In this document: positions 44,480 through 60,173 of the stretch, in pieces
Numbering within the stretch: position 1 is the stretch's first letter
How the letters are laid out: every line of letters starts with the position of its first letter
Assembly (NCBI GenBank): GCA_026390595.1
Contig: JAPLFQ010000015.1
Location: forward strand, 139,057 to 203,056
Source of the DNA: Ignavibacteriales bacterium
GTDB lineage: Bacteria > Bacteroidota > Ignavibacteria > UBA10030
DNA length: 64,000 nucleotides
Direction of reading: 5' to 3'
The notes under the pieces: model-generated
Told to the model about the DNA's origin: nothing
What the model saw: only the letters and a program-made list of their open reading frames with translations
The model's database searches: none
Position numbers and translations under genes: made by a program

Positions 44480-44507
44480 CCAAGAACTTACGCACTCACA
44501 TCTCAAA

Positions 44508-44577
44508 CGGACGAAGTCCGGTGCCCGGGTGATCGGGGCTTCTCATCGGTCTTCACAGGTCGGTTGTTTCAGACCTG
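44508..44577 (+). promoter_or_regulatory. Possible L10-type leader before rplJ
   Basis: Two hairpins in the 136-nt gap: CGGAC-gaa-GTCCG (44508-44520) and CAGGTC/GACCTG (44556-44561 with 44572-44577, 10-nt loop). Position matches the L10(L8) autoregulatory leader of other bacteria, but a kink-turn was not confirmed. Confidence 0.35.
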
Positions 44578-44615
44578 CACGTTGTGAACAACAGTAGTTA
44601 TCTGGAAGGTATCTC

Positions 44616-45137
44616 ATGAACCGATCGGACAAAGAGGCGATCGTAGCGGAAGTTGCTGAACGGGCCGCGCGCGCGACTGCCATGTACTTTGCCGACTTCA
44701 CCGGGCTCACTGTCGAAGAAGCAACCCAGCTTCGAAGTGAATTCCGGAAGGCCGGCGTCGAGTACAGGGTGGTAAAGAACACGCTCGCGAAAAAAGCCCT
44801 GGAGCAAGTGACCGGATACGATCGTGTGTTTGACAAATTGGTCGGGCCGACTGGGATTGCTTTCAGTTACGATGACGCAGTAGCTCCCGCAAGGATCATC
44901 AAGAAGTTCAGTGACAAATCCGGCAAGCTGAAGCTCAAGGCTGCCGTTCTTGAGAAACAGGTCTTTGACGGATCACAATTGGATGAACTGTCCAAGTTGC
45001 CAACCCGCGCTGAGTTGATGTCGGGTATCATTGGCACCATCCATGCGCCGGTCTCCGGAATCGTCGGAGCCATCGGTGCGGTGATACGGGATCTCGTCAA
45101 TGTGATTGACGCAATCGAGAAGAAGAAAGCGGCCTAG
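44616..45137 (+). CDS. rplJ: 50S ribosomal protein L10
   Basis: 173 residues. N-terminal globular domain with MYFADFTGLTVEEATQLR and KNTLAKKAL, then the C-terminal helix that holds L7/L12 dimers (IIGTIHAPVSGIVGAIGAVI). Ends with KKKAA. rplL starts 42 nt later, the normal pairing. Confidence 0.98.
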   Translation: MNRSDKEAIVAEVAERAARATAMYFADFTGLTVEEATQLRSEFRKAGVEYRVVKNTLAKKALEQVTGYDRVFDKLVGPTGIAFSYDDAVAPARIIKKFSDKSGKLKLKAAVLEKQVFDGSQLDELSKLPTRAELMSGIIGTIHAPVSGIVGAIGAVIRDLVNVIDAIEKKKAA

Positions 45138-45179
45138 CCACTCACCAAGTTTGAACATTTTTAACCAAGGAGAAATACA

Positions 45180-45554
45180 ATGTCAGCAGTAGCAGAAATT
45201 GTCGAGAAGATTGAAAAATTGACTCTGCTCGAAGCAGCCGAGTTGAAAAAGGCACTGGAAGAGAAGTTCGGCGTGACCGCGTCAGCCCCGATGATGTTTG
45301 CGGGTGCAGCGCCGGCCGCCGCCGCGCCAGCAGTCGAAGAAAAGACTGAATTCACCGTCGAATTGAAAAGCGCCGGTGCCCAGAAGATCAACGTGATCAA
45401 AGTTGTTCGCGCAGCGACCGGTCTCGGACTCAAGGAAGCCAAGGATTTGGTTGACGGCGCTCCGAAGGCCGTGAAAGAAGGTCTCAACAAGGAAGAAGCA
45501 GAGAAGTTGAAGAAAGAGATCGAAGAAGCGGGTGGCGTGGTTGAGTTGAAGTAA
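45180..45554 (+). CDS. rplL: 50S ribosomal protein L7/L12
   Basis: 124 residues. N-terminal dimerisation helix, an alanine/proline hinge ([15 protein letters not shown]) and the C-terminal domain with [28 protein letters not shown]. Forms the stalk that recruits translation factors. AAGGAG lies just upstream. Confidence 0.98.
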   Translation: MSAVAEIVEKIEKLTLLEAAELKKALEEKFGVTASAPMMFAGAAPAAAAPAVEEKTEFTVELKSAGAQKINVIKVVRAATGLGLKEAKDLVDGAPKAVKEGLNKEEAEKLKKEIEEAGGVVELK

Positions 45555-45638
45555 CGCTCTCGTGTTCTCATCCGAACTTTTCTTTTTTCATCGCTGTTGA
45601 TTACGGAAAGCACAATCTGGCGAACAGTGCAAGTCTCA

Positions 45639-45684
45639 AAGCCGATGGTTTCCTCGCTCCAAAGCGAGAGCGAGCCATCGGCTT
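45639..45684 (+). other. Two-part hairpin in the rplL-rpoB gap
   Basis: Outer 10-bp perfect stem AAGCCGATGG (45639-45648) with CCATCGGCTT (45675-45684), and an inner 6-bp stem CTCGCT/AGCGAG (45653-45658, 45663-45668). No T-run follows. In E. coli this gap holds an attenuator and an RNase III site; this element may serve a similar role. The rest of the 262-base gap shows nothing clear. Confidence 0.5.
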
Positions 45685-45816
45685 GAGCTATCTTTAGAGA
45701 GCAGCTTTCACGAGCCCCTCACAAGCTGACTCGAATCCTGCGGGAATCCCAGATAACAACGATGTTCGGGCTCTTGATGTGCGATTCATCTATCCATTTT
45801 AAAAGGAGTGGTTGAA

Positions 45817-48800
45817 TTGAAGAACCAATCCAATGGCTCAGACGGTCGAATCTCCTTCGGCCGCATTCCATCGGTAATTGAAACACCGGACCTGCTCAAC
45901 GTCCAAATCGACTCGTTCAACAAGTTCCTGCAGTCGGAGGTGCCGCCCCATCGTCGGAAGAGGCATGGCCTGCAGCAGGTATTCGAAATGAACTTCCCGA
46001 TCACCGACGCCCGGGAAAACTTCCTGCTCGAGTTTGCGGAGTACTACGTCGAGAAACCGAAATACTCCGTCGTCGAATGCCAGGAGCGCGGATTGACCTT
46101 CTCCGTGCCACTCAAGGCAAAGTTGCGCCTTTCCTCGAAGAGGGAAGGCAGCCAGGAATTCACCGATACCGTCGAACAGGAAGTCTATCTCGGGAATCTT
46201 CCGGCGATGACGATGCGCGGCACGTTCATCATCAACGGTGCCGAACGCGTGGTCGTCAGCCAGCTCCATCGTTCGCCCGGCGTGTTCTTTGGCGAGTCTG
46301 TCCATCCGAACGGGACGCTGATGTACTCGGCGCGTATCATCCCGTTCCGCGGTTCGTGGGTGGAGTTCTCTACGGACATCAACAACGTGATGTATGCCTA
46401 TATCGATCGGAAGAAGAAATTCCCGGTCACGACCCTGTTGCGCGCACTGGGGTATTCGTCGGACGATGAAATCCTTGACCTCTTCGATCTGGTCGAGGAA
46501 GTCGAAGTGAACAAGGTCGCCTTGAAGGATTATGTCGGCCGCACGATTTGCAGCGACGTGTTCGATAAGAAGACCGGCGAAATCTTCATCAACAAGGACG
46601 CGAAGCTCACCGAAGAGAACGTCAAGCAGATCAAGAAGGCAGATTTGAAAAAGATCCGCCTGTTGAAATCGGAGGCGATGGACTCGCGCTCCGTGATCGC
46701 GAATACGATCCTGCGTGACGTCGCCCGCTCCGAGGAAGATGCTCTCGAAACAATCTATTCGCAGCTCCGCTCGGGCGAAGCGCCGGACCTCGATACGGCA
46801 AAGAACCTGATCGACCGGTTGTTCTTCAACCCGAAACGATACGACCTCGGCGATGTGGGACGCCATCGCATGAACGCCAAGCTCGGCCTGACGATCAAGG
46901 AAGACGTCACGACCCTTACCCGCGAGGACATCGTCGCGATCGTGAAGTACCTCATCGATCTCCAGCAGGGCAAGAAGAATGTCGACGACATCGATCACCT
47001 GGGCAACCGCCGCGTCCGCACTGTGGGCGAGCAGCTGGCACAGCAGTTCAATGTCGGCCTCTCGCGCATGACGCGCACCATCCGTGAGCGTATGAATCTC
47101 CGCGACAGCGAGACGATTACGCCGCAGGATCTGGTGAACGCGCGGACGATCACAAGCGTGATCAATGCGTTCTTCGGTACGAACCAGCTCTCCCAGTTTA
47201 TGGACCAGACCAATCCTCTGGCAGAAATGACACACAAACGCCGTGTGTCTGCCCTTGGACCGGGCGGTCTGACTCGCGAACGAGCGGGCTTCGAAGTCCG
47301 TGACGTTCACTACACGCACTACGGCCGCTTGTGCCCGATCGAAACGCCGGAAGGGCCGAACATCGGTCTCATCTCTTCTCTCTGCATCCATGCCCGGATC
47401 AACGATTTCGGCTTCATCGAGACCCCGTACCGCAAGGTCAAAGGGGGAAAGGTGACGGAAGAAATCGACTTCCTCGCGGCAGAGAAGGAAGACGAGGTAA
47501 CGATCGCTCAGGCAAACGCCGTGGTCGATGAGCGCGGTCGCTTCAAGGAAGAGAGAGTCAAATCCCGGTTCCAGAGCGACTACCCGCTCGCAGAGCCGGA
47601 CAAGATTCAGTACATGGACGTTGCTCCGAACCAGATCGTCAGCGCTGCTGCCGCGCTGATCCCGTTCCTCGAGCACGATGACGCCAACCGCGCGCTGATG
47701 GGCTCGAACATGCAACGCCAGGCAGTCCCGCTGCTGGTGCCGGTAGCCCCGATCGTCGGCACGGGACTCGAAGAAAAGCTCGCCCGTGATTCCAGGACAA
47801 TCATCGCGGCAGAGCGCAACGGCAGTGTCGAGTCGGTCACCGCAGACGCGATCGTTGTCCAGTATGACATCGACGAAAACAGTACCGAGGCGATCATCAG
47901 TTTCGATGACAAGCGCCGGGTGGAATACAAGCTCACCAAGTTTTTCCGCACGAACCAGGACACCTGCATCAATCAGAAGCCGGTGGTGAAAGAAGGAGAT
48001 CGCATCAAGCGCGGGGACGTCCTGGCAGACGGTTGCGCAACCGACGAAGGCGAGCTGGCACTCGGACGGAACGTCCTTGTTGCCTTCATGCCATGGCGCG
48101 GCTACAACTTCGAAGACGCGATCATCATCAGCGAGCGGATTGTTGCAGAAGACGTCTTCACATCCATTCATATCGAGGAGTTCGAGCTTCAGGTCCGCGA
48201 TACGAAGCGCGGCGAAGAGGAACTGACCCGTGAAATCCCGAACGTCAGTGAGGAAGCGACAAAGGACCTCGACGAAAACGGCATCGTGCGCATCGGCGCG
48301 GAAGTGAACGAAGGTGACATCCTCATCGGCAAGATCACGCCGAAAGGTGAAACCGACCCGACGCCGGAAGAGAAACTGCTGAAAGCGATCTTCGGTGAAA
48401 AGGCCGGCGACGTGAAGGACGCATCGCTGAAGGCTCCTCCGGGAATGAAGGGTGTCGTCATCTCGACCAAGTTGTTCAGCCGCAAGAAGAAGGATACGGA
48501 GAGCAAGAAGGACGACAAGAAACGTCTCGAATCGCTCGATCGCTCCCGCCGGAAAGACCTGAAGGAACTGCAGGAGAAGCTCGGAAAGAAACTCGAGCAG
48601 CTCCTGATCGGCGAAAAGTCCACCGGTATCCGCGACAACGACGGCAACGTCATCATCCGCAGCGGAACAGCTCTGAAGGAAGACTCCTTCAAGTCGCTGG
48701 AAAATCTCGATGCGCTCGACTACAACCAGGAATGGGTTGATGACAAGCGCAAGAACAACATGATCGTGAAGATCTATGAAAACTATCGGCAGAAACTGAG

Positions 48801-49593
48801 CGAAGTCGAAGAGCTCTACCGTCACGAGAAGAACAAGATTCAGCTTGGCGACGAGTTGGCGCCGGGTATCGTGCAGCTCGCGAAAGTCTATGTTGCCAAG
48901 AAGCGCAAGCTGTCAGTCGGCGACAAGATGGCCGGCCGTCACGGAAACAAGGGCGTCGTTTCGACGATCGTGCCTGTCGAAGACATGCCGTTCCTCCCGA
49001 ATGGCCGCCCGGTCGATATCGTCCTCAACCCGCTGGGCGTCCCTTCCCGTATGAACCTCGGTCAGCTGTTCGAGGTGGCACTCGGGTGGGCCGGTCACGA
49101 GCTTGGTGTGACGTATGCATCGCCGATCTTCGATGGCGCCTCGTGGGAGAATGTGCAGGAACAGCTGCGCAAGGCTGGTCTCTCGGAGAATTCGAAATCA
49201 GTCCTGATCGACGGACGGAGCGGCGAGCCGTTCGACCAGGAGGTCAGTGTTGGATACATCTACATGATGAAGCTCTCGCATCTTGTAGATGACAAAATCC
49301 ACGCCCGTTCCATCGGGCCATATTCACTTATTACACAGCAACCGCTGGGTGGTAAAGCGCAAGTCGGCGGCCAGAGGTTTGGTGAGATGGAAGTGTGGGC
49401 GCTCGAAGGATACGGCGCGTCGCATGTGCTGCAGGAGATCCTCACCGTCAAGTCTGACGACGTCGTGGGCCGTGCAAAGGTCTACGAAGCGATCGTCAAG
49501 GGTGACAATCTGCCTGAGCCGAACATACCTGAATCCTTCAACGTGCTCATTCGTGAGCTCCAGGGTCTCGGACTCGAAATCAAGATTGAGTGA
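45817..49593 (+). CDS. rpoB: RNA polymerase subunit beta
   Basis: 1258 residues. The rifampicin region reads [19 protein letters not shown] and [14 protein letters not shown], with the usual sensitive residues. [10 protein letters not shown] and PSRMNLGQ are present near the C-terminus, and the end is near GLEIKIE. Start taken as TTG at 45817, 8 nt after AAGGAG; the in-frame GTG at 45808 overlaps that site. A charged insertion near residues 890-910 is lineage-type. Confidence 0.97.
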   Translation: MKNQSNGSDGRISFGRIPSVIETPDLLNVQIDSFNKFLQSEVPPHRRKRHGLQQVFEMNFPITDARENFLLEFAEYYVEKPKYSVVECQERGLTFSVPLKAKLRLSSKREGSQEFTDTVEQEVYLGNLPAMTMRGTFIINGAERVVVSQLHRSPGVFFGESVHPNGTLMYSARIIPFRGSWVEFSTDINNVMYAYIDRKKKFPVTTLLRALGYSSDDEILDLFDLVEEVEVNKVALKDYVGRTICSDVFDKKTGEIFINKDAKLTEENVKQIKKADLKKIRLLKSEAMDSRSVIANTILRDVARSEEDALETIYSQLRSGEAPDLDTAKNLIDRLFFNPKRYDLGDVGRHRMNAKLGLTIKEDVTTLTREDIVAIVKYLIDLQQGKKNVDDIDHLGNRRVRTVGEQLAQQFNVGLSRMTRTIRERMNLRDSETITPQDLVNARTITSVINAFFGTNQLSQFMDQTNPLAEMTHKRRVSALGPGGLTRERAGFEVRDVHYTHYGRLCPIETPEGPNIGLISSLCIHARINDFGFIETPYRKVKGGKVTEEIDFLAAEKEDEVTIAQANAVVDERGRFKEERVKSRFQSDYPLAEPDKIQYMDVAPNQIVSAAAALIPFLEHDDANRALMGSNMQRQAVPLLVPVAPIVGTGLEEKLARDSRTIIAAERNGSVESVTADAIVVQYDIDENSTEAIISFDDKRRVEYKLTKFFRTNQDTCINQKPVVKEGDRIKRGDVLADGCATDEGELALGRNVLVAFMPWRGYNFEDAIIISERIVAEDVFTSIHIEEFELQVRDTKRGEEELTREIPNVSEEATKDLDENGIVRIGAEVNEGDILIGKITPKGETDPTPEEKLLKAIFGEKAGDVKDASLKAPPGMKGVVISTKLFSRKKKDTESKKDDKKRLESLDRSRRKDLKELQEKLGKKLEQLLIGEKSTGIRDNDGNVIIRSGTALKEDSFKSLENLDALDYNQEWVDDKRKNNMIVKIYENYRQKLSEVEELYRHEKNKIQLGDELAPGIVQLAKVYVAKKRKLSVGDKMAGRHGNKGVVSTIVPVEDMPFLPNGRPVDIVLNPLGVPSRMNLGQLFEVALGWAGHELGVTYASPIFDGASWENVQEQLRKAGLSENSKSVLIDGRSGEPFDQEVSVGYIYMMKLSHLVDDKIHARSIGPYSLITQQPLGGKAQVGGQRFGEMEVWALEGYGASHVLQEILTVKSDDVVGRAKVYEAIVKGDNLPEPNIPESFNVLIRELQGLGLEIKIE

Positions 49594-49673
49594 TGAGGTC
49601 CGACCTGCACGTGCGACCCTGAACTGGTCTGCGCTCTGGCGCAGCAAACACAATTGTTCGATGGAGGTTTTAC

Positions 49674-53972
<4,299 letters not shown>

Positions 53973-54005
53973 GGATAGATTTTCTGCTGATCTGGAAGAA
54001 AGTGT

Positions 54006-54034
54006 TTGACAAAGTGTTCAAATAGTAGTACATT
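54006..54034 (+). promoter_or_regulatory. Near-consensus promoter of the str (rpsL) operon
   Basis: TTGACA (54006-54011), 17-nt spacer, TACATT (54029-54034), in a clearly AT-rich stretch just after rpoC. It would start a transcript about 40 nt before rpsL. Confidence 0.75.
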
Positions 54035-54081
54035 AAAAAGCTATTTTAATCAACTTTTTGCCTCAAGAGGAGTCGATCTGA

Positions 54082-54459
54082 TTGCCAACAATTAATCAAC
54101 TCGTTCGCAACAGCAGAGAAGCGGTACTGTGGAAAAGTAAATCCCCTGCGCTGCAGTCCAGCCCGCAAAAACGGGGCGTGTGCACAAGGGTTTATACGAC
54201 AACTCCTAAGAAACCAAACTCAGCTCTCAGAAAAGTCGCTCGTGTCCGCCTGACCAATGGTATGGAGGTAACTGCCTACATCCCAGGTGAAGGCCATAAT
54301 CTGCAAGAACACTCTATCGTTCTGATCAGAGGCGGCCGTGTCAAGGATCTCCCGGGTGTTCGCTACCACATTATTCGTGGGACGCTGGACACGCAGGGTG
54401 TGCAGGATCGGAAACAGGGGCGTTCAAAGTACGGAGCCAAAAAGCCGAAACAGGCTTAG
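54082..54459 (+). CDS. rpsL: 30S ribosomal protein S12
   Basis: 125 residues from a TTG start with AAGAGGAG upstream. The conserved [18 protein letters not shown] and [12 protein letters not shown] carry the normal (streptomycin-sensitive) lysines. Part of the decoding centre. First gene of the str operon. Confidence 0.98.
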   Translation: MPTINQLVRNSREAVLWKSKSPALQSSPQKRGVCTRVYTTTPKKPNSALRKVARVRLTNGMEVTAYIPGEGHNLQEHSIVLIRGGRVKDLPGVRYHIIRGTLDTQGVQDRKQGRSKYGAKKPKQA

Positions 54460-54473
54460 GTCGCAGAGAACTG

Positions 54474-54941
54474 ATGAGAAAGAAACGGTCAACAAAACGT
54501 ATTGCGAATCCTGATCCGAAGTATCAGGATATTCTGGTTTCACGCTTCATCAATTCCTTGCTGAAGGGGGGCAAAAAGCACACTGCCCGGGGCATCCTCT
54601 ACGGAGCCTTCGACCTCATCGAGGAGAAAACCAAGAATAAGCCTCTGGATGTTTTCAAGAAAGCGGTTAATAATGCGTCGCCCATGATCGAAGTGCGCGC
54701 ACGCAGAGTCGGTGGTGCTACCTATCAAGTTCCCACAGAAGTTCGTCCCGAGCGACGAACCGCTCTTGCTATCCGCTGGTTGATTGGCTACTCCAAAGAA
54801 CGCTCGGATACATCGATGGCTCAGAAACTAGCTTCCGAATTGATGGCTGCTGCTTCAGGTGAAGGCGGCGCAATCAAGAAGAAGGACGATGTCCATCGCA
54901 TGGCGGAAGCCAACAAGGCTTTTGCCCACTTTAAGTGGTAA
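54474..54941 (+). CDS. rpsG: 30S ribosomal protein S7
   Basis: 155 residues, normal length. Typical blocks DPKYQDILVSRFINSLLKGGKK and YQVPTEVRPERRTALAIRWL. Nucleates the 30S head. Begins 14 nt after rpsL; the ribosome-binding site is weak. Confidence 0.98.
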   Translation: MRKKRSTKRIANPDPKYQDILVSRFINSLLKGGKKHTARGILYGAFDLIEEKTKNKPLDVFKKAVNNASPMIEVRARRVGGATYQVPTEVRPERRTALAIRWLIGYSKERSDTSMAQKLASELMAAASGEGGAIKKKDDVHRMAEANKAFAHFKW

Positions 54942-54991
54942 TTTCGTACCGTTCGTTCTAAAATTTAATTCATACTGTCATCACATACCGC

Positions 54992-55010
54992 AGGGGGATT
55001 ACTGCCCCCT
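54992..55010 (+). other. G/C hairpin in the fusA leader
   Basis: AGGGGG (54992-54997) and CCCCCT (55005-55010) with a 7-nt loop, 17 nt before the fusA start. It lies where a ribosome-binding site would normally be expected. Confidence 0.3.
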
Positions 55011-55027
55011 CGGCTTAATGTAATTTT

Positions 55028-57130
55028 ATGCCCCGCGAATACTCCTTAGAGAAGACCAGGAATATCGGCATCATGGCTCACATCGATGCCGGTAAGACCA
55101 CCACAACGGAGCGCATCCTGTTTTATACAGGCGTGTTGCACCGTATGGGTGAAGTGCATGACGGCGCAGCGACGATGGATTGGATGGAGCAGGAGAAGGA
55201 AAGGGGCATCACGATTACAAGTGCTGCAACGACTTGTTTCTGGCGGAACCATCAAATCAATATTATTGATACGCCGGGACATGTCGATTTCACGATCGAA
55301 GTTGAACGCTCATTGCGCGTGCTCGATGGCGCTGTGGCGTTGTTCTGTTCCGTGGGCGGTGTGGAACCCCAATCGGAAACAGTCTGGCGCCAAGCCGACA
55401 AGTACGGCGTGCCGCGCATCGCTTTTGTCAACAAAATGGATCGCGCCGGGGCGGATTTCCTGAGTGTTGTCGATATGATGCGCTCGCGCCTCAAGGCGAA
55501 CGCTATTCCCGTCCATATCCCTGTGGGAGAAGGCGAAATGTTCGCCGGTATCATCGACCTCATTACGATGAAGGCGAGGATGTATCACGAGGGGACACAG
55601 GGCGCCACGTGGGACGATATCGAAATCCCCGAGAAGCTGCGCCCGAAGGCGAACGAGTACCGCATCAAGATGCTGGAAGCGGTGGCGGATGAAGACGATA
55701 CGCTCCTCGAGAAGTATCTGGAAGGGAAAGAGATTTCGCCGGCTGAGGTCAGAGACGTTCTCCGTCGAGCAACCTTGAAAGTCAGTATCATTCCGGTTTT
55801 GTGCGGCTCATCATTCAAGAACAAGGGTGTTCAGAACCTTCTGGACGCCATCATCGAGCTTCTTCCTGCGCCGGTCGATATCAACAATGGCGAAATCCAC
55901 GGTCACCATCCCCACAGACGGGATGATGTGGTCCGAAAGGTGAGCGATCAGGAACAGTTCTCCGCGCTGGCGTTCAAGATCATGACTGATCCGTTCGTCG
56001 GCCGGCTGACATATTTCAGAGTATATTCGGGAACGATATCATCAGGTTCGTATGTGTATAACGTGACGAACGACAAGAAAGAGCGGATGTCCCGATTGCT
56101 GCGTATGCACGCCAACCACCGGGAAGAGGTTGACCAGGCGTTTGCGGGTGACATTGTCGCTGGCATAGGACTGAAGAGTACCCGGACCGGTGACACGCTG
56201 TCGAACGAAGACGATCCGGTGCTGCTGGAGAAGATGATATTCCCTGAACCCGTTATCGACGTGGCGATCGAGCCGAAGACAAAGGCCGATCAGGAAAAAC
56301 TCGGCGAAGCGCTTCAGCGATTGGCAGAAGAAGATCCCACGTTTCGCGTTTCCTCCAACGAGGAGACCGGACAGACGATCATCAGCGGGATGGGAGAGCT
56401 CCATCTCGAAATTATCGTCGACCGCATGAAGCGTGAGTTCCGTGTCGAGGCAAACGTCGGAAAGCCGCAAGTCGCGTACAAGGAAACCATCACAAAGAAA
56501 ATCGAAGCGGAAGGGAAGTTCGTTCGTCAGAGCGGTGGCCGCGGTCAATTCGGACATGTCTGGATTGAAATTGAGCCCAATGAAAAGGGGAAGGGCTTCG
56601 AGTTCGAGAACGACACCGTCGGCGGTTCGATACCGCGTGAGTATATCAAGCCGACTGAACAAGGAATTATGGAAGCGATGAAGAACGGAGTTCTTGCCGG
56701 CTATCCTGTAGAGGATGTGAAGGTGAGATTGTTCGACGGATCGTTCCACGCCGTGGACTCCTCAGAAATGGCTTTCAAGATCGCCGGTTCCATGGCGTTC
56801 AAAGAGGCGGCACGCAGAGCGGGCCCTGCCATTCTCGAGCCGATCATGGCAGTCGAAGTTGTCACGCCGGAAGAGTATCTGGGTGATGTGCTGGGTGACC
56901 TCAGTTCCCGTCGCGGAAAGATCGAAGGAATGACAAACCGCAAGGATGCCCAGGTGGTCAAGGCGGCGGTCCCCCTTTCGGAGATGTTCGGGTATGCGAC
57001 GGTCGTTCGATCGATGACCCAGGGACGTGCGCTCTACACAATGCAATTCTCGCACTACGAGCAGGTTCCGAAATCGATCTCTGAACAGATCATCGAAAAA
57101 GTTCGAGGCAAAGAAGCAGCCACGGCGTAA
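55028..57130 (+). CDS. fusA: Elongation factor G
   Basis: 700 residues. G-domain motifs [17 protein letters not shown] and NKMDRAGAD; domains II to V follow with the usual VNVG-type block ([15 protein letters not shown]). Catalyses ribosome translocation using GTP. The start ATG is preceded by an AT-rich stretch (aatgtaatttt) with no Shine-Dalgarno sequence, unlike most neighbours. Only one fusA is visible. Confidence 0.98.
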   Translation: MPREYSLEKTRNIGIMAHIDAGKTTTTERILFYTGVLHRMGEVHDGAATMDWMEQEKERGITITSAATTCFWRNHQINIIDTPGHVDFTIEVERSLRVLDGAVALFCSVGGVEPQSETVWRQADKYGVPRIAFVNKMDRAGADFLSVVDMMRSRLKANAIPVHIPVGEGEMFAGIIDLITMKARMYHEGTQGATWDDIEIPEKLRPKANEYRIKMLEAVADEDDTLLEKYLEGKEISPAEVRDVLRRATLKVSIIPVLCGSSFKNKGVQNLLDAIIELLPAPVDINNGEIHGHHPHRRDDVVRKVSDQEQFSALAFKIMTDPFVGRLTYFRVYSGTISSGSYVYNVTNDKKERMSRLLRMHANHREEVDQAFAGDIVAGIGLKSTRTGDTLSNEDDPVLLEKMIFPEPVIDVAIEPKTKADQEKLGEALQRLAEEDPTFRVSSNEETGQTIISGMGELHLEIIVDRMKREFRVEANVGKPQVAYKETITKKIEAEGKFVRQSGGRGQFGHVWIEIEPNEKGKGFEFENDTVGGSIPREYIKPTEQGIMEAMKNGVLAGYPVEDVKVRLFDGSFHAVDSSEMAFKIAGSMAFKEAARRAGPAILEPIMAVEVVTPEEYLGDVLGDLSSRRGKIEGMTNRKDAQVVKAAVPLSEMFGYATVVRSMTQGRALYTMQFSHYEQVPKSISEQIIEKVRGKEAATA

Positions 57131-57181
57131 TGGGAAAACGAAAGTAATAGACCAAAGACACAACCAAAGGAGATCATCCAC

Positions 57182-58393
57182 ATGGCAAAGGAAAAATTTG
57201 ATCGCAGTAAGCCACACGTAAACGTGGGGACGATCGGTCACGTTGACCATGGAAAGACGACCCTCACAGCGGCTATCACGATGGTGCTTGCGAAGCGTGG
57301 GTTGTCCACGATCCGCACGTTCGATTCGATCGACAACGCGCCTGAAGAGAAGGCCCGTGGTATTACAATCAACACGGCGCACGTCGAGTATTCGACAGCG
57401 AAGCGTCACTACGCACACGTCGACTGCCCGGGTCACGCTGACTATATCAAGAATATGATCACGGGCGCAGCCCAGATGGACGGCGCAATCGTGGTTGTTG
57501 CTGCAACGGATGGCCCGATGCCCCAGACTCGTGAACACATCCTTCTGGCTCACCAGGTCAACGTGCCGAAGATTGTCGTGTTCATGAACAAGGTTGACGC
57601 AGTGGACGATCCGGAGTTGCTGGATCTCGTCGAGCTCGAAATGCGCGACCTTCTGAAAAAGAACGATTTCCCCGGCGACGATATTCCGATTATTCGCGGT
57701 TCCGCATTGAAGGCAATGGAAGCTGCGCTTCGGCCCGATGTGAAGCCGGATGATCCGGCGTTCCAGTGCATCAATGAGCTGATGGATGCCGTCGACAGCT
57801 ATATCCCGCTTCCGCTGCGCAACGTGGACAAGCCGTTCCTGATGCCGGTCGAAGACGTGTTCTCGATCACGGGCCGTGGAACTGTCGGTACCGGTCGTGT
57901 CGAACGCGGCAAAGCCAAGGTCGGCGACGAAGTCGAAGTGGTAGGATTCGGTGCGCACAAGAAGACGGTCATTACCGGTGCGGAAATGTTCCGCAAGGAG
58001 CTCGATGAAGTCACGGCGGGTGACAATGCCGGATTGCTTCTCCGCGGTGTTGAGAAGGACGAACTTGAGCGCGGAATGGTCATTGCAAAGACCGGTTCGA
58101 TCACGCCTCACAAGAAATTCAATGCACAGGTCTACGTTCTGAAGAAAGACGAAGGTGGACGTCACACGCCGTTTATGAACGGTTACCGTCCCCAGTTCTA
58201 CTTCCGGACGACGGACGTGACGGGTGTCGTCTCTCTCCCGGGCGGTATTGAGATGGTGATGCCGGGTGACAACGTGGACAACATGCTGGTTGAGCTTGTC
58301 TCCGACGTTGCTATGGAAGAGGGCCTCCGTTTCGCCATCCGCGAAGGCGGACGTACGGTGGGCGCAGGTGTCGTATCAAAAATCGTTGAGTAA
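57182..58393 (+). CDS. tuf: Elongation factor Tu
   Basis: 403 residues. [29 protein letters not shown] and NKVDAVDD are the GTP-binding motifs; ends VVSKIVE. Brings aminoacyl-tRNA to the ribosome. Located after fusA with AAGGAG upstream; the copy often found beside tRNA-Thr/tRNA-Trp is absent from that site here. Confidence 0.98.
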   Translation: MAKEKFDRSKPHVNVGTIGHVDHGKTTLTAAITMVLAKRGLSTIRTFDSIDNAPEEKARGITINTAHVEYSTAKRHYAHVDCPGHADYIKNMITGAAQMDGAIVVVAATDGPMPQTREHILLAHQVNVPKIVVFMNKVDAVDDPELLDLVELEMRDLLKKNDFPGDDIPIIRGSALKAMEAALRPDVKPDDPAFQCINELMDAVDSYIPLPLRNVDKPFLMPVEDVFSITGRGTVGTGRVERGKAKVGDEVEVVGFGAHKKTVITGAEMFRKELDEVTAGDNAGLLLRGVEKDELERGMVIAKTGSITPHKKFNAQVYVLKKDEGGRHTPFMNGYRPQFYFRTTDVTGVVSLPGGIEMVMPGDNVDNMLVELVSDVAMEEGLRFAIREGGRTVGAGVVSKIVE

Positions 58394-58399
58394 TCCTAG

Positions 58400-58437
58400 G
58401 GGTTCTGGCTTCTGGCCGGAACCCTTTCACTTTTTTC
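58400..58437 (+). terminator. Terminator-like hairpin after tuf
   Basis: 9-bp stem with one U.G pair (58400-58408 with 58416-58424), 7-nt loop, then TTTCACTTTTTT. It ends 29 nt before rpsJ, so it probably separates or partly attenuates transcription between the str and S10 groups. Confidence 0.6.
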
Positions 58438-58465
58438 ATTCTCGTAACTGAGGGAGGAATCTTCG

Positions 58466-58774
58466 TTGGCTGGTCAGAAGATTCGCATCAAGTTAAAGTC
58501 GTACGATCACAATCTGATCGATAAATCGGCTGAGAAGATCATCAAGACGGTCAAAGCAACCGGAGCCGTAGTGTCAGGTCCCATTCCGTTGCCCACGAAG
58601 CGGTCGCTGTACGTCGTGAACCGGTCTCCTCACGTTGACAAGAAATCGCGCGAGCAATTCGAAACGCGATCGCACAAACGTTTGATCGACATTCTCAACT
58701 CGACAAGCAAGACGGTGGATTCGTTGATGAAGCTGGAATTGCCTGCCGGCGTTGACGTAGAGATCAAAGTATAG
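58466..58774 (+). CDS. rpsJ: 30S ribosomal protein S10
   Basis: 102 residues from a TTG start behind [25 protein letters not shown] and [19 protein letters not shown] are the family marks. First gene of the S10 operon. Confidence 0.98.
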   Translation: MAGQKIRIKLKSYDHNLIDKSAEKIIKTVKATGAVVSGPIPLPTKRSLYVVNRSPHVDKKSREQFETRSHKRLIDILNSTSKTVDSLMKLELPAGVDVEIKV

Positions 58775-58882
58775 TGTCGCTCGGTTGATCGGACGAAACC
58801 TTCACTTATTTCCATTTTGTAATGAGAGCCTTGCCCGGACACAATGCGTGGGCCGGCAAGGGGATGACTCAGGAGCAGAACA

Positions 58883-59509
58883 GTGAGCAGCATTCTCGGC
58901 AAGAAGATTGGAATGACAAGTATCTTTGATGACAACGGGCAGATGATTCCCTGCACCATCATCGAGGCCGGTCCGTGCTACGTCACGCAAGTCAGGACGA
59001 AGGACAGGGACGGGTATGAAGCTGTCCAGCTCGGCTTTGATGAAATCAAAGAGCGGCTTGTGAACAAGCCGTTGAAAGGGCACTTCAAGAAGAGCGGCGT
59101 GAAACCGCTGCGCCTCATCTCGGAGTTCCGCATTTTCAACGGGACGCAGTTTCAGATCGGGCAGGAAGTCCGCGTAGATTCCTTCACGCAGGGCGACGTT
59201 GTCGATGTCGTCGGGCGATCGAAGGGACGGGGCTTTCAGGGTGTCGTGAAGCGGCATCACTTCAGCGGCGTCGGTATGACCACGCACGGTCAGTCCGACC
59301 GCGTGCGCGCGCCCGGATCCATCGGCGCAAGCTCGTATCCTTCGCGCGTCATGAAGGGACGACGCATGGCAGGCCGGATGGGCGGGGAGCGGGTGACTGT
59401 GAAAAACCTCACAGTGCTTAAGGTGATCGCCGAATCAAACATCCTGATCGTGAAGGGGTCCGTCCCCGGAGCCATCAATAGCTATCTCGAAATCGTAAAA
59501 CAGAGCTGA
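58883..59509 (+). CDS. rplC: 50S ribosomal protein L3
   Basis: 208 residues from a GTG start with GGAG upstream. [16 protein letters not shown] start and [15 protein letters not shown] near the end. The 108-nt gap before it is AT-poor and shows no clear signal. Confidence 0.98.
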   Translation: MSSILGKKIGMTSIFDDNGQMIPCTIIEAGPCYVTQVRTKDRDGYEAVQLGFDEIKERLVNKPLKGHFKKSGVKPLRLISEFRIFNGTQFQIGQEVRVDSFTQGDVVDVVGRSKGRGFQGVVKRHHFSGVGMTTHGQSDRVRAPGSIGASSYPSRVMKGRRMAGRMGGERVTVKNLTVLKVIAESNILIVKGSVPGAINSYLEIVKQS

Positions 59510-59534
59510 CACGTAGTGCTCGGGAAGAAAACTC

Positions 59535-60164
59535 ATGGAGTTAGAAGTCTATAAAAAAGACGGCACAAAGAGCGGCGAAACAGTGACGCTCGCGCCCGAA
59601 GTATTTGAGATCACGCCGAATGACCATGCCATCTACCAGGCGGTCCGTTCTATCCAGGCAAACAAGCGCCAGGGAACGCACAAGGTCAAAGGTCGCAGCG
59701 AGGTGAGCGGGGGCGGCAAGAAGCCCTTCAAGCAGAAGAAGACCGGCCGTGCGCGTTCGGGATCGTCGCGATCCGGAGTGTGGGTCGGCGGCGGTTCGAT
59801 CTTCGGGCCCAAGCCCCACGATTATGTGATAAAACTGTCGGCGAAAGTCCGTGCGCTCGCCAGAAGGTCCGCTCTCAGTTACAAGGCGAAAGACAATTCG
59901 ATCGTCGTCGTGGAAGACTTCAGCCTTGAAGCGCCGAAGACGAAAGAGTTGATGATTGTGCTGAAGGCGCTGTCGATCTATGGCAAGAAGACGCTGTTGC
60001 TGACCACGAAGAACGAAGAAGGCATTTATAAGTCCGGCCGCAACATCCCGTCGATCAATGTGCGGGAAGCCGGCAAGGCATCGACGTACGACATCCTCGA
60101 CACACAGGTGCTGCTGATTCAGAAGAGCGCCGTCGAAGTTCTCCAGAAATCGTTGACGAACTAG
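59535..60164 (+). CDS. rplD: 50S ribosomal protein L4
   Basis: 209 residues. GTHKVKGRSEVSGGGKKPFKQKKTGRARSGSSRS is the extended loop reaching the exit tunnel. Normal length and position. Confidence 0.98.
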   Translation: MELEVYKKDGTKSGETVTLAPEVFEITPNDHAIYQAVRSIQANKRQGTHKVKGRSEVSGGGKKPFKQKKTGRARSGSSRSGVWVGGGSIFGPKPHDYVIKLSAKVRALARRSALSYKAKDNSIVVVEDFSLEAPKTKELMIVLKALSIYGKKTLLLTTKNEEGIYKSGRNIPSINVREAGKASTYDILDTQVLLIQKSAVEVLQKSLTN

Positions 60165-60173
60165 GCTAGGGCT

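Noticed and set aside
45838..48825. A 995-codon open frame on the minus strand across rpoB
   Set aside because: It is the shadow of rpoB, whose codon bias leaves the opposite strand free of stops; its translation shows no domain and the plus strand is certain.
56762..58165. A 467-codon minus-strand frame across fusA and tuf
   Set aside because: Antisense shadow spanning two certain genes; no recognisable protein.
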